Assembly (NCBI GenBank): GCA_020886235.1
Contig: AP025250.1
Span: forward strand, 1,158,285-1,222,284
Direction: 5' to 3'
Length of the DNA stretch: 64,000 nucleotides
Source of the DNA: Candidatus Dependentiae bacterium Noda2021
GTDB lineage: Bacteria > Babelota > Babeliae > Babelales > Vermiphilaceae
Part shown: in pieces, positions 33,623 through 42,234 of the stretch
Position numbering within the stretch: position 1 is the first letter of the stretch
Layout: each line of letters starts with the position of its first letter
Translations under genes and position numbers: made by a program
Notes under the pieces: generated by a model
Database searches by the model: none
The model's input: only the letters and a program-made list of their open reading frames with translations
Told to the model about the DNA's origin: nothing

Positions 33623-35401
33623 ATGGTTTGCGCTTATAGAGCTTCATGCTGTTTTATGATGGTTTTAATGTCCTGCGGGCAAGTAATGGCAACGGTACAT
33701 CAGCCGCTGGGCGATCATGAAATACGTGACCTTGAAATGTTTACTACTCATAATGGCTCACCTGGTCTTTTTTCATACCTTGATTATACGCACTCAGAAT
33801 GTGGAAAGCGCCGCTTAAAAAAATTGCTCAAATCTCCTACCTGCAACATCGAGCAGCTCAAGCAACGCCAAGTGCTTATTAAAGAGCTGGCAGATAATCA
33901 ACCGCTCAGATCAGCTATAGAGCAAGAAATTGGTAATTTTGCACGCACTGAGCCACATCTTAATAATTTTTGGCATGAACCCGACCAACTTAATGGGATT
34001 GCGCTTAAAGAATTTTATTACCAAAATGGCTCGCTTAAAAAGTATAATAAAAGCCCGTTTGGCCTAGAGTTAGGGCAAGTCTTATACGTTGGCAATTTGT
34101 TTTTGCCCATTTTTGAACACTTTGTGCTTCATCTTTTTATCAGCGAAAAGCTCCAAGACAAATTAGGTTTTAAGTGCGCTATGCACCCACACGGTCATGG
34201 CAAACATGATCATCATAATCATGATCATCATCATAAGGCTCCTTCAACAGCCGCTCGCATTGGTTATCAAGCCTATAGTGCAGCACACTGGGGTATACAC
34301 CTGATGGGGCTTAAGGGGTTGTATGACCATTTGCGCCAAAAAAATAGAATCATTATGCACATGCAAGAAGAGTTGATTGCTGTGCGCGCGTGCCTTGACA
34401 GCGCGTTGAACGTTTTAAAAATTATTGAACAAAACCAAATACTTGCAGATGGCATTCCTGCCTATCAAAATTTAAAAAAACTGTTTAACGCGACAGAAAA
34501 AGCGGTAACGCCAGAACTTAAGCAGTTGCTGGCATTATTATCAACCCGCACCTTTAAAGGCAAGCCATCATTTTTTTCTCGCAGTGGCAATATATTGGCA
34601 GCCCATCGCCTGATGCGCGAAACTAAAGATGAATTATATGCATTACTAGAGCCGGTTGGTCAGCTAGATGCGTTTTTATCTGCGGCGTATTTGTATAATG
34701 AGCATAAAGATACGCAAACCCCCTACTCGTTTGCATCATATGTCGACAGTAATCAGCCTGAGCTCGCCGTAACCGATTTTTGGAATCCTTTTTTACCGGC
34801 TCCAACTACTAACAGTATTGAGTTGGGAGTCTCATGCAAACCACGCACTGCGGTAGTGACCGGGCCTAATCGTGGTGGTAAATCAACTGCTATTAAATCA
34901 GTAGCAGATTGCATTGTATGTGCTCAGACATTAGGTATAGCGCCGGCACGCTCTATGAGCTTGACGCCTTTTAGTTTGATTAAAACTGCTATGAATATTA
35001 CTGATGATTTAACCAACGGCCATTCACTTTTTAGTGCATCAGTGGCACGAGCACAGGCAATTGTAATACAAACCAAAGCATTGCCTGCAGATCAATTTGC
35101 ATTTGTTGCGCTTGATGAGTTGTTTAACAGCACCGTCTATGAGACTGGACAAGAGTTGTCCCACCAATTGCTGAGTTATCTTGGCAACTCGCCAAACTCA
35201 GTAGTTATGGCGGCTACTCATTTTCCTAGGCTGACTGAGCTGAGCGCAGAAAGTAATTTGTTTTCTAATTACAAAGTTGAAGTTACACGTTCTGTCCATA
35301 ACGAGCAGTTTAAGTTGTTACCAGGCGTGGCAAGTTTACAATCAGTTTTAGAGCTTATGCCAAGCAAAGATTTGTTAGGTTTAGGTTTATCAATTGCCTA
35401 A
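33623..35401 (+). CDS. MutS-like ATPase with N-terminal export signal
   Basis: A 592-residue protein. Residues 1-23 (MVCAYRASCCFMMVLMSCG plus QVMA) form a signal peptide or anchor, and the ribosome site AGGAG six bases before the ATG supports this start. A MutS domain III-like helical part follows (LFSYLDYTHSECGKRRLKKLL). Residues 188-205 are His-rich (HPHGHGKHDHHNHDHHHK) between two hydrophobic stretches. The C-terminus is the MutS ATPase: GPNRGGKST (414-422), SLFSASVARAQAIV and FVALDELFNST (Walker B). The mismatch-recognition and connector domains are missing. A periplasm-facing or membrane-bound MutS relative would have a role unrelated to mismatch repair; function unknown. Confidence 0.78.
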   Translation: MVCAYRASCCFMMVLMSCGQVMATVHQPLGDHEIRDLEMFTTHNGSPGLFSYLDYTHSECGKRRLKKLLKSPTCNIEQLKQRQVLIKELADNQPLRSAIEQEIGNFARTEPHLNNFWHEPDQLNGIALKEFYYQNGSLKKYNKSPFGLELGQVLYVGNLFLPIFEHFVLHLFISEKLQDKLGFKCAMHPHGHGKHDHHNHDHHHKAPSTAARIGYQAYSAAHWGIHLMGLKGLYDHLRQKNRIIMHMQEELIAVRACLDSALNVLKIIEQNQILADGIPAYQNLKKLFNATEKAVTPELKQLLALLSTRTFKGKPSFFSRSGNILAAHRLMRETKDELYALLEPVGQLDAFLSAAYLYNEHKDTQTPYSFASYVDSNQPELAVTDFWNPFLPAPTTNSIELGVSCKPRTAVVTGPNRGGKSTAIKSVADCIVCAQTLGIAPARSMSLTPFSLIKTAMNITDDLTNGHSLFSASVARAQAIVIQTKALPADQFAFVALDELFNSTVYETGQELSHQLLSYLGNSPNSVVMAATHFPRLTELSAESNLFSNYKVEVTRSVHNEQFKLLPGVASLQSVLELMPSKDLLGLGLSIA

Positions 35402-35407
35402 ATAATA

Positions 35408-35425
35408 GGGGGGCTTTTGCCCCCC
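35408..35425 (+). terminator. GC-rich hairpin after MutS-like gene
   Basis: GGGGGGC, loop TTTT, GCCCCCC, perfect 7-base arms. It is followed by ATCTATAACTATTTTT, a broken U tract, so it is a probable but weak terminator. Confidence 0.55.
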
Positions 35426-35542
35426 ATCTATAACTATTTTTGAATTATTATTAGCACTAGGCGCATTTATATATCATATTTCTCATTGTAATTTTTATTT
35501 CTATCTGTATAATTGTATAAGAAGTAAAACTTGGGAGGTTAT

Positions 35543-36664
35543 ATGAAAAAATTAATGTTTATAAGCTTTTTTTTGTGCAGCTTTGCACTAGGTTCTGAGC
35601 AACCAAGCGCCAATCTTTCTCATGCGCAAGCAGCCCAATTGTTGGCTAATTTTGCAAAGTTACCCGAAGAAATAAAAGGTGTGGTATTTCCAGAATATTG
35701 CCCTGAATTAAAGGCTTTGGTGTACCTAAAACCCTTACCTGATGCAAGCGAAGATAACACTAAGAATGAAGAAAATTATTACTGGAAAACATTGCTAAAA
35801 CCGGCAAAAAAAGTTTTTCAGCACTGGAATTTAAGTTATTCATTTTTAAAAAATAAAAAGCCCTATTTTCTCTATCATCCCTACCCAGCGAATAAAACTA
35901 AATTGCGCAGGTTAGGGCCGAACAAAAATAATATCTTGTTGCTCGATCATTTTTTGTATGATTACTCAGATGATTGTAAACAATTCCCTTATCTGCGCGC
36001 AGCACATAAGCAGCAACCAAGATCAGATATTATGGTTTCTTCAAATGCACAGGATCTGAAAAATAAATATTTGTGCGAGCAATTTTTTACCTGCATTCAT
36101 CCCACTAAAAATATAATTGTAGGCTTAGATAAAGATGTAGCGCATGCTCAAAAGCGCATAACGCTGACTCATTATGATTCCTACAATAAGAAAGTAGAGA
36201 TAAAGATGATCGATACTCCAGAGTATTTCGAGATACTTTCTTTTGACAAGGCTAAGTTGGATAGCGAAGCGCTATGGGCGATTGATCGTAACAGAAAGTT
36301 GTGGCATCTAACCAAAAATCATGAAGGTTATGCAAGTTCGCTTTGCAATATGTCAGACGTGTATTCTCTCTCGCAGTCATCAGTGTACCCAAATTTACTT
36401 TTGATTAATGGCACCCACCTTTATAAAGTAGATAATACAAAGCTCACTCGTTTAAAAACATTTGAACATCAAACCACTTTTACCGATGACAACATGTCAC
36501 TTGAGCAGGGATATGACGTGCCTACCAAAAAAGAACATGCTATAATCATAAAGCCCCTAAAATCAGTGCTTAAGAAAGCGCGCTCGCATCATTTGAGTGA
36601 AAAAATTGTAAAACTAAAAACACAAATTCTACACGTTCATCAAGTGGGCAAGGCATTAACATAA
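35543..36664 (+). CDS. exported protein with LPEEI motif, paralog of 32281
   Basis: A 373-residue protein with a signal peptide ending CSFALG. After the signal, AKLPEEIKGVVFPEY resembles the LPxEI helix of the paralog at 32281-33405. YLCEQFFTCIHPTKNIIVGL aligns with LCEQ...IHPIKNKFFIL there. The middle is rich in Tyr, Lys and Asp with beta-strand spacing. The ATG at 35543 follows GGGAGG, so the upstream TTG frame start is rejected. No catalytic motif. It could be a partner or substrate of the MutS-like gene next to it, but only position supports that. Confidence 0.58.
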   Translation: MKKLMFISFFLCSFALGSEQPSANLSHAQAAQLLANFAKLPEEIKGVVFPEYCPELKALVYLKPLPDASEDNTKNEENYYWKTLLKPAKKVFQHWNLSYSFLKNKKPYFLYHPYPANKTKLRRLGPNKNNILLLDHFLYDYSDDCKQFPYLRAAHKQQPRSDIMVSSNAQDLKNKYLCEQFFTCIHPTKNIIVGLDKDVAHAQKRITLTHYDSYNKKVEIKMIDTPEYFEILSFDKAKLDSEALWAIDRNRKLWHLTKNHEGYASSLCNMSDVYSLSQSSVYPNLLLINGTHLYKVDNTKLTRLKTFEHQTTFTDDNMSLEQGYDVPTKKEHAIIIKPLKSVLKKARSHHLSEKIVKLKTQILHVHQVGKALT

Positions 36665-36779
36665 CCATTTGAACCCTTACTAATTTGATTTTTATTTGTG
36701 GCTGGGCAGTTTAGCCTTTATATTTGAGATTTAACTGACTGTTATCACACTCGTTATAATTCTCAAAATAAGGATGCTT

Positions 36780-37379
36780 ATGCCTAAACTCATTACGGCG
36801 CTTTTTTGTATATGGTATATACTTGCGACTCATATATTTTTTGCTATGGATACATCAGGATCCAACCCTTACCTATCTCAGGATGCGAGTGTTATCGAAC
36901 AACAGTGGCAAAGTATCCAGCAAAAACTCCGTATAGCTGGCTCATTAGTCTCATCAGCTTTACTATTAAATTGTTGTAAGACTAATATTGATACGTTTAG
37001 TCATTTGTATCGCCATATAGACTCACAACACAAGACTAACAATAATCTGTATCTCTGCCCGCAGTGTTACACCCCGTTTCAAACAAGTATACAAGCGGCT
37101 GTATGTTATTTGGCGTGTTTTGATAAAGATCTCAATTGTCCGTGCTGTGAGGCAGATTGCCCAAACTATGAAAAATTAATTTTACACTTAACGCAATGCC
37201 CCCATGTGCCCCCTTCGGGCAAGCAGAGTCTCGTTACCATCAATGAAAACCATCAAGAGTGTGGGTGGGCGCAAGAATTGGAAAAAAGCAGGCTTTTACA
37301 GCAATGGGAACAATACGAGCAACCAGCGGTGCATGGAGATAAAAGGACGATTAAAGCGTTGATACACGAGCACAGCTAA
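36780..37379 (+). CDS. exported Cys/His-rich zinc-finger-like protein
   Basis: A 199-residue protein with a signal peptide ending FFA then Met23-Asp24. It has CPQCYTPF, then CPCCEADCPNYEKLILHLTQCPH, spaced like zinc ribbons or a C2H2/RING-type finger. Such a finger in an exported protein suggests a disulfide- or zinc-stabilised domain working outside the cytosol, possibly in a host. The C-terminus is acidic then basic. The start at 36780 is chosen because AAGGA lies about six bases upstream and the ATG at 36774 overlaps it. Homology is not recognised. Confidence 0.58.
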   Translation: MPKLITALFCIWYILATHIFFAMDTSGSNPYLSQDASVIEQQWQSIQQKLRIAGSLVSSALLLNCCKTNIDTFSHLYRHIDSQHKTNNNLYLCPQCYTPFQTSIQAAVCYLACFDKDLNCPCCEADCPNYEKLILHLTQCPHVPPSGKQSLVTINENHQECGWAQELEKSRLLQQWEQYEQPAVHGDKRTIKALIHEHS

Positions 37380-37612
37380 TGTGGGCGATTTTGCAAAAAA
37401 ATAGATTCTAACTTTTCAATTAAGAGTGAATATTTATGTGTTAATTGGTAAAATAGCGTTGTTGAGTATGCGCGTTGACCAACTGGATTTTGCCTCCTTT
37501 TTTGTTATAATAGTAAATAACAATCCGGACATTTCCTCTAGAATCTGCCAAAGGCTCGTTTGGATGCCAAAGAAACCAAAAAAATTCCTCTTTTTAACAA
37601 GGTAATGTAACA

Positions 37613-39406
37613 ATGAATGATAGCTCAAAAATACGCAATATAGCAATTATTGCCCACGTTGACCACGGTAAAACAACGTTGGTTGACCAGTTGCTTAAAC
37701 AATCGGGTACCATCAAAGAAGAATCTGCTGACCGTGTAATGGACTCAAATGCGTTAGAGCGTGAGCGTGGTATTACCATTTTGGCAAAAAATACTGGTGT
37801 TCAATACGAAGGTTATAATATTAACATCGTTGATACCCCAGGTCACAGTGACTTTGGTGGAGAAGTTGAGCGTACCCTGCAGATGGTTGAAGGCTTTTTG
37901 CTTTTAGTTGACGCTGCAGAAGGTGTATTGCCTGGTACTCGCTTTGTACTTGGTAAAGCATTACAACTCAATTTACGTCCAATTGTTTTGATTAATAAAA
38001 TTGATCGTAAAGATGCTGACATTGAAAAAACTGAAGGTCTTATTAATGACCTGTTCTTAGATTTAGCAACCAGCGAGAGCCAATTGGAATTCCCATTGCT
38101 CTATGGTTCAGGCAGAAACGGGTATGCATCTCTAGATTCTTCAGCTCGCTCAGGCGATATGAAGCCATTATTTGATGCTATTTTAAATCATATACCTGCT
38201 CCAACTCCAAAAGCTGATCACTTACAGTTCTTAACCACCAGCTTGGATCACTCAGACTTCTTGGGGCCTATAGCTATCGGCCGTGTATTTAGCGGCACGT
38301 TGAAAGTTGGTCAACAAGTTATCTGCTGCAAAGATGATAAAGTAAGTGCACCGGTAAAAATTACCAAAATTTTTAAATTCTTGGGACTCAGCAAAGTAGA
38401 AGCTGAAGAAGCAAGTGTTGGTGATATTATTTCTATCACCGGTTTTGATAAGCCAATTGAAATTGGTACAACCATTTGCGAAGTGGGTCACCCGTTACCT
38501 TACTCATATGTTAAGGTTGATGAGCCTACCGTTTCTATTTACTTCTCAGTAAACGATTCTCCATTTAGTGGTAGAGAAGGTACTTTCTTGACCTCACGTC
38601 ACTTGAAAGATCGTTTAGATAAAGAGTTACGTGTAAACGTTGCGTTGCGTGTTGAACCTACCAACTCACCAGAATCTTATAAAGTATCTGGTCGTGGACA
38701 ATTACACCTAGGTGTATTGGTTGAAAATATGCGCCGTGAAGGCTTTGAGTTACAGCTTTCTGCGCCTGAAGTAATTTATAAAACAATTGATGGCGTTAAA
38801 TGTGAACCTATTGAGCGTATTTTGCTTGATATTCCAACAGAAAGCCAAGGTACCATCATGGAAAACATGGGTCGCCGTAAAGCGCAAATGATTAACATGG
38901 TAACCTTTGATGATGGCCGTATGCGTTTAGAGTATGAATTGCCATCTCGTGCATTGCTTGGTTTTAGAAGCCAGTTCTTAACCGATACCCGCGGTAACGG
39001 TATTATGAACTTTAGCTTTGCAGGATACCAGCCTTACAAGGGTGATATTCAAACCCGTATCAAAGGTGCGATGGTTTCCATGGAACAAGGTGAAGTAACT
39101 GGATTCGCTCTTGATAACTTACAAGACCGCGGCATATTGTTCGTGCGCCCGGGTGATGAAGTGTATGAAGGTATGATCATTGGTGAAAACAGCCGTGAAG
39201 GTGATATGGACGTTAACCCATGTAAGGAAAAGAAATTAACCAACATGCGTGCGTCTGGTACTGATGAATCTATCAAGTTACAACCACCACGCGTTATGGA
39301 ACTTGAAACCTGTATGGAATGGATTAGACCCGATGAATTGATTGAGGTTACTCCAACACATATTCGTTTACGTAAAAAAATATTACGTGCAGCATTACGT
39401 AAGTAA
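37613..39406 (+). CDS. typA: ribosome-associated GTPase TypA/BipA
   Basis: TypA/BipA is a translational GTPase that aids ribosome assembly and stress adaptation. Motifs: AHVDHGKTTLVDQLL (G1), RERGITILAKN (G2), DTPGHSDFGGEVERTL (G3), NKIDRKDA (G4), then the EF-G-like domains and the BipA-specific C-terminal domain (LTNMRASGTDESIKLQPP). The 597-residue length is normal. The start MNDSSKIRNIAIIAHVDHG is standard, with AAGGTAA upstream. A strong terminator follows, so it is monocistronic. Confidence 0.97.
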   Translation: MNDSSKIRNIAIIAHVDHGKTTLVDQLLKQSGTIKEESADRVMDSNALERERGITILAKNTGVQYEGYNINIVDTPGHSDFGGEVERTLQMVEGFLLLVDAAEGVLPGTRFVLGKALQLNLRPIVLINKIDRKDADIEKTEGLINDLFLDLATSESQLEFPLLYGSGRNGYASLDSSARSGDMKPLFDAILNHIPAPTPKADHLQFLTTSLDHSDFLGPIAIGRVFSGTLKVGQQVICCKDDKVSAPVKITKIFKFLGLSKVEAEEASVGDIISITGFDKPIEIGTTICEVGHPLPYSYVKVDEPTVSIYFSVNDSPFSGREGTFLTSRHLKDRLDKELRVNVALRVEPTNSPESYKVSGRGQLHLGVLVENMRREGFELQLSAPEVIYKTIDGVKCEPIERILLDIPTESQGTIMENMGRRKAQMINMVTFDDGRMRLEYELPSRALLGFRSQFLTDTRGNGIMNFSFAGYQPYKGDIQTRIKGAMVSMEQGEVTGFALDNLQDRGILFVRPGDEVYEGMIIGENSREGDMDVNPCKEKKLTNMRASGTDESIKLQPPRVMELETCMEWIRPDELIEVTPTHIRLRKKILRAALRK

Positions 39407-39421
39407 TAGTTGTTAAAAGTT

Positions 39422-39459
39422 AAGGCCACAGCACAGAAATGTGTTGTGGCCTTTTTTTT
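39422..39459 (+). terminator. rho-independent terminator after typA
   Basis: AAGGCCACAGCACA, loop GAAA, TGTGTTGTGGCCTT (one mismatch), followed by eight T. Very strong. Confidence 0.92.
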
Positions 39460-39554
39460 ACATTTTTTGTCTAATTATTACTTGTGGGTTAACAGTTGCG
39501 CTAACATATTCTATTTTTTAGTAGAAGGTAAAAAAACATTCTAAAGGATGAGTA

Positions 39555-39884
39555 GTGAAAAAAATAGTAATTATGAGTATAGTTTTTGCCAGTCTTGCAG
39601 CGCGATCCTTGTTTGCGATGAGCCAAGAAAAGATTGATAATCTTATAAAGCCGGTGTTAAATAAAGAATCGCTTGAGACGCATGTAGTAAAAAAATTAGA
39701 GAGAGTGTTAAAAAACCAGGAAGAGATCAAAAAAAATCAGAAAGAACTATTGTTGCTTGCAAAGTTACCCCGTGAACAACATACCCATTATGGTTTTTTG
39801 TCACCTCACCCATTAACAGCATTAATTATCACTGGAGTTCCAACGGTTGCAGTGTTACTAGTCGTAGCTATGATGAAATCATAA
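39555..39884 (+). CDS. small exported membrane protein, unknown function
   Basis: A 109-residue protein starting with GTG behind AAAGGATG. Signal peptide ends SLFA then Met22. Residues 45-75 form a charged helix (VVKKLERVLKNQEEIKKNQ), and a C-terminal hydrophobic segment (LTALIITGVPTVAVLLVVAMM) can span a membrane. The layout (signal, coiled coil, C-terminal anchor) recalls 52441-52791. It is 15 bases before the next exported-protein gene, probably one transcript. Function unknown. Confidence 0.58.
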   Translation: MKKIVIMSIVFASLAARSLFAMSQEKIDNLIKPVLNKESLETHVVKKLERVLKNQEEIKKNQKELLLLAKLPREQHTHYGFLSPHPLTALIITGVPTVAVLLVVAMMKS

Positions 39885-39899
39885 TTTGAAAGAGCAGTA

Positions 39900-40568
39900 A
39901 TGAAGAAGCAATTAATAATCATCATTGCCTGTGTTACCACATGTTTACTACAAGCTATGGAAAAACCATTTGAGAGTAAATGCAGTATACGATTTTCTGT
40001 GCCAACTGTAGAAAATCCGTTGGCTTATCCTATTACCATGCAAGTTCCTGTTATTAACCAAAATAGAACGGTAATTTTACCGCCCATTTACAAGGACGAT
40101 GCATTGCATCTAAAAGAATTGTTCGGAAACTTACTCAATCCAGATATTAACCACACCGAAGGGCCTTCATTATTTGGTATTGAATGTAAAACTACTACGT
40201 TTGATATTGTAGCTTTAAAAAAATTAGCTGCGTTCTTTAGTACACACAATACATTTACGTCAGTTACTATTCCAGAGAAAAAAAATGATGATAAAAGTTT
40301 GTTAGAGCAAGTCGGAGATTTTTTTGCCACAAAAGGGCAAGGACCGGTAATCCAATTTTACGCGCCTGATCTTGATAACAAAAATATTCTCATTCGTTTT
40401 GAAGTATTACTTCCAACAAAAAGTCGCTATTTTGACCTGGCGCCTATAGATGCAAACCATGCTAGTTACTTAAAAGCTCGATTGATGGATCTTTATAACA
40501 TTGGCTTAGAAAATGGTCCAAGTTTTTTACCAGTAGAGGTGCTGAAAAGCTTAAATAGCTTACAGTAG
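39900..40568 (+). CDS. exported protein, paralog of 40660
   Basis: A 222-residue protein with signal peptide MKKQLIIIIACVTTCLLQA then Met20-Glu21. The signal is notably like that of 18156 (TTCLLQCMEN). The mature part is beta/alpha mixed. The C-terminal LMDLYNIGLENGPSFLPVEVLKSLNSL aligns with LYNHGINKTDLSAP...FDLSILKRI in the next gene, so these are tandem paralogs. IVALKKLAAFF (around 105-115) is a similar internal element. No catalytic motif is visible. It follows 39555-39884 after 15 bases. Confidence 0.58.
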   Translation: MKKQLIIIIACVTTCLLQAMEKPFESKCSIRFSVPTVENPLAYPITMQVPVINQNRTVILPPIYKDDALHLKELFGNLLNPDINHTEGPSLFGIECKTTTFDIVALKKLAAFFSTHNTFTSVTIPEKKNDDKSLLEQVGDFFATKGQGPVIQFYAPDLDNKNILIRFEVLLPTKSRYFDLAPIDANHASYLKARLMDLYNIGLENGPSFLPVEVLKSLNSLQ

Positions 40569-40659
40569 AACTTACTTATATATATTTTATAAACATAAAA
40601 ATTTTTGATAACCTCTGTACAATTTTAACTCCATGAATTAACCATAATGAGGGACTGTT

Positions 40660-41385
40660 ATGAAAAAGTGTTTGATAGTATTATTGTGTATTGCGGCAAT
40701 AGCGACAAAAAGAATACAGGCAAATGAAATTCAACCAACCCAAACATTTCGTTTGTATGCGTTTAAAGACGATGGATCAGGTAACAAGTATGGCGCCACT
40801 ATACCGGTTTATGGTGCCGCCAGAAAAATTGTAAGTCCTAAACAAATTAACAACGATGGTGTAATTGATTTTGTGGATAAGATTGAAGAGCTTCTTTTTA
40901 AAAGATCTGAATCCATTCATTTTTTTGGAACAACAGGCAAAACGTACACAATACAGGTTGGACAAACCATTTCATGTGCCGATGGTGATGAGCAAATGGG
41001 TAGCGTTCTACCGTGTCTTGATAAAAAAGCTTTAGATAAGGTAATTGTTTCTTTGGAGAGCGCAGAATATTCTTTAAAGCCTGATGCTGAGGTTCACGAG
41101 AAGCTTGCTGTGTTGTATGTGATGGCTGACTATGTAAAAAATGGTAGCAATCGCTTTAGTTTATTATTTTATGGGCCAGAAAATAAATTTGGCGTTTTAA
41201 GCACCTCACACATTCCTGATTTATATGTCAAAAAGCCCCTTAATAAATCTGAATTTAAAGAATTAAAAGAAGCTTTTACCAATCTCTATAATCATGGTAT
41301 TAATAAAACTGATTTGTCTGCTCCTATTCAGGCACAGCCCTTTGATCTATCCATATTAAAACGCATCCAAAGAATTATACAGTAA
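40660..41385 (+). CDS. exported protein, paralog of 39900
   Basis: A 241-residue protein with signal peptide ending RIQA. The central region has DKIEELLFKRSESIHFFG and IPVYGAARKIVSPKQIN, the latter matching MQVPVINQNRTVILPP of the paralog in position and character. Both end in a helix LYN-G followed by a Leu/Ile-rich tail. The gene has GAGGG upstream of the ATG at 40660. Its own transcription is likely since 91 bases separate it from 39900-40568. Function unknown. Confidence 0.58.
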   Translation: MKKCLIVLLCIAAIATKRIQANEIQPTQTFRLYAFKDDGSGNKYGATIPVYGAARKIVSPKQINNDGVIDFVDKIEELLFKRSESIHFFGTTGKTYTIQVGQTISCADGDEQMGSVLPCLDKKALDKVIVSLESAEYSLKPDAEVHEKLAVLYVMADYVKNGSNRFSLLFYGPENKFGVLSTSHIPDLYVKKPLNKSEFKELKEAFTNLYNHGINKTDLSAPIQAQPFDLSILKRIQRIIQ

Positions 41386-41434
41386 TTATCGATGTTCAAA
41401 ATAATTTTATAATTACATTACGACCATGAAACTC

Positions 41435-41475
41435 TGTCCTTGAAAATTTAAAAATTCTCAAGGACATGCTACAAT
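41435..41475 (+). promoter_or_regulatory. truA promoter overlapping a 9-base inverted repeat
   Basis: TTTAAA (41447-41452), 17-base spacer, TACAAT (41470-41475). Only six bases separate the -10 from the truA ATG, which predicts a leaderless mRNA. TGTCCTTGA (41435-41443) and TCAAGGACA (41458-41466) are perfect arms, the right one inside the spacer, as an operator could be. Confidence 0.5.
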
Positions 41476-41481
41476 AATGGT

Positions 41482-42234
41482 ATGAATACACAATACAAAC
41501 TGGTTATTGCCTATGATGGTACCGATTATCATGGCTGGCAAGTACAACCAGGGCTCAAAACTATTGCTGGCGTTATACAAGAGAAATTCAAAAAAGTTTT
41601 TAATGCCGATATTAAACTACTGGCAGCCTCACGCACCGATGCGGGGGTACATGCGCTAGGACAAGTAGCGCGTTTTGAGTCAGATCTTATTATCTCGCCA
41701 CAAAAAATGCTCCAAGGGCTACGCGGCAAGCTGCCTGCAGATATTATGATACGATCACTAGAAGTGGTTGAGGATTTTAACCCGCGGCATGACGTGAATC
41801 AAAAAGTATATTATTATCATTTCTTTTCAAAGCAGCCGTTGCCCTTTGTCGCGCGTTACGGGTGGTACTATCGGTATCCGATTGATTTTGAAAAATTAGA
41901 AAAAGTGCTTCAATTATTTGTAGGCACGCACGATTTTCGCTCATACAGCACTGGTTATGAGCGTGCCAACACCGTTCGGACTATCGACCAGGTATCGGTT
42001 GAGTATTTAAAGCGTTATCACATGCATCGCATAGTCGTTAAAGGAAGCAGTTTTTTGCATCATATGGTGCGCAGAATGGTTGGTGCTGCGCTGGAAGTTG
42101 CAGCTTCGCCTCATCTTGCGATAAACTACATAACAGATGTTATGGCTCAAAAAAATCCACAACAAACGTTACCTACAGCGCCTGCGCAGGGCTTATTATT
42201 ATACACAGTTATATACCACAAGGATAAACAGTGA
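41482..42234 (+). CDS. truA: tRNA pseudouridine(38-40) synthase TruA
   Basis: TruA converts uridines 38-40 in the anticodon arm to pseudouridine. The 250-residue protein shows the catalytic-Asp motif ASRTDAGVHALGQVARF, YDGTDYHGWQVQPG at the N-terminus and SSFLHHMVRRMVGAALEV near the C-terminus, all family-diagnostic. No ribosome site is visible; the predicted promoter lies just six bases upstream, so the mRNA may be leaderless. The stop overlaps the GTG start of the next gene (GTGA), indicating translational coupling. Confidence 0.95.
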   Translation: MNTQYKLVIAYDGTDYHGWQVQPGLKTIAGVIQEKFKKVFNADIKLLAASRTDAGVHALGQVARFESDLIISPQKMLQGLRGKLPADIMIRSLEVVEDFNPRHDVNQKVYYYHFFSKQPLPFVARYGWYYRYPIDFEKLEKVLQLFVGTHDFRSYSTGYERANTVRTIDQVSVEYLKRYHMHRIVVKGSSFLHHMVRRMVGAALEVAASPHLAINYITDVMAQKNPQQTLPTAPAQGLLLYTVIYHKDKQ

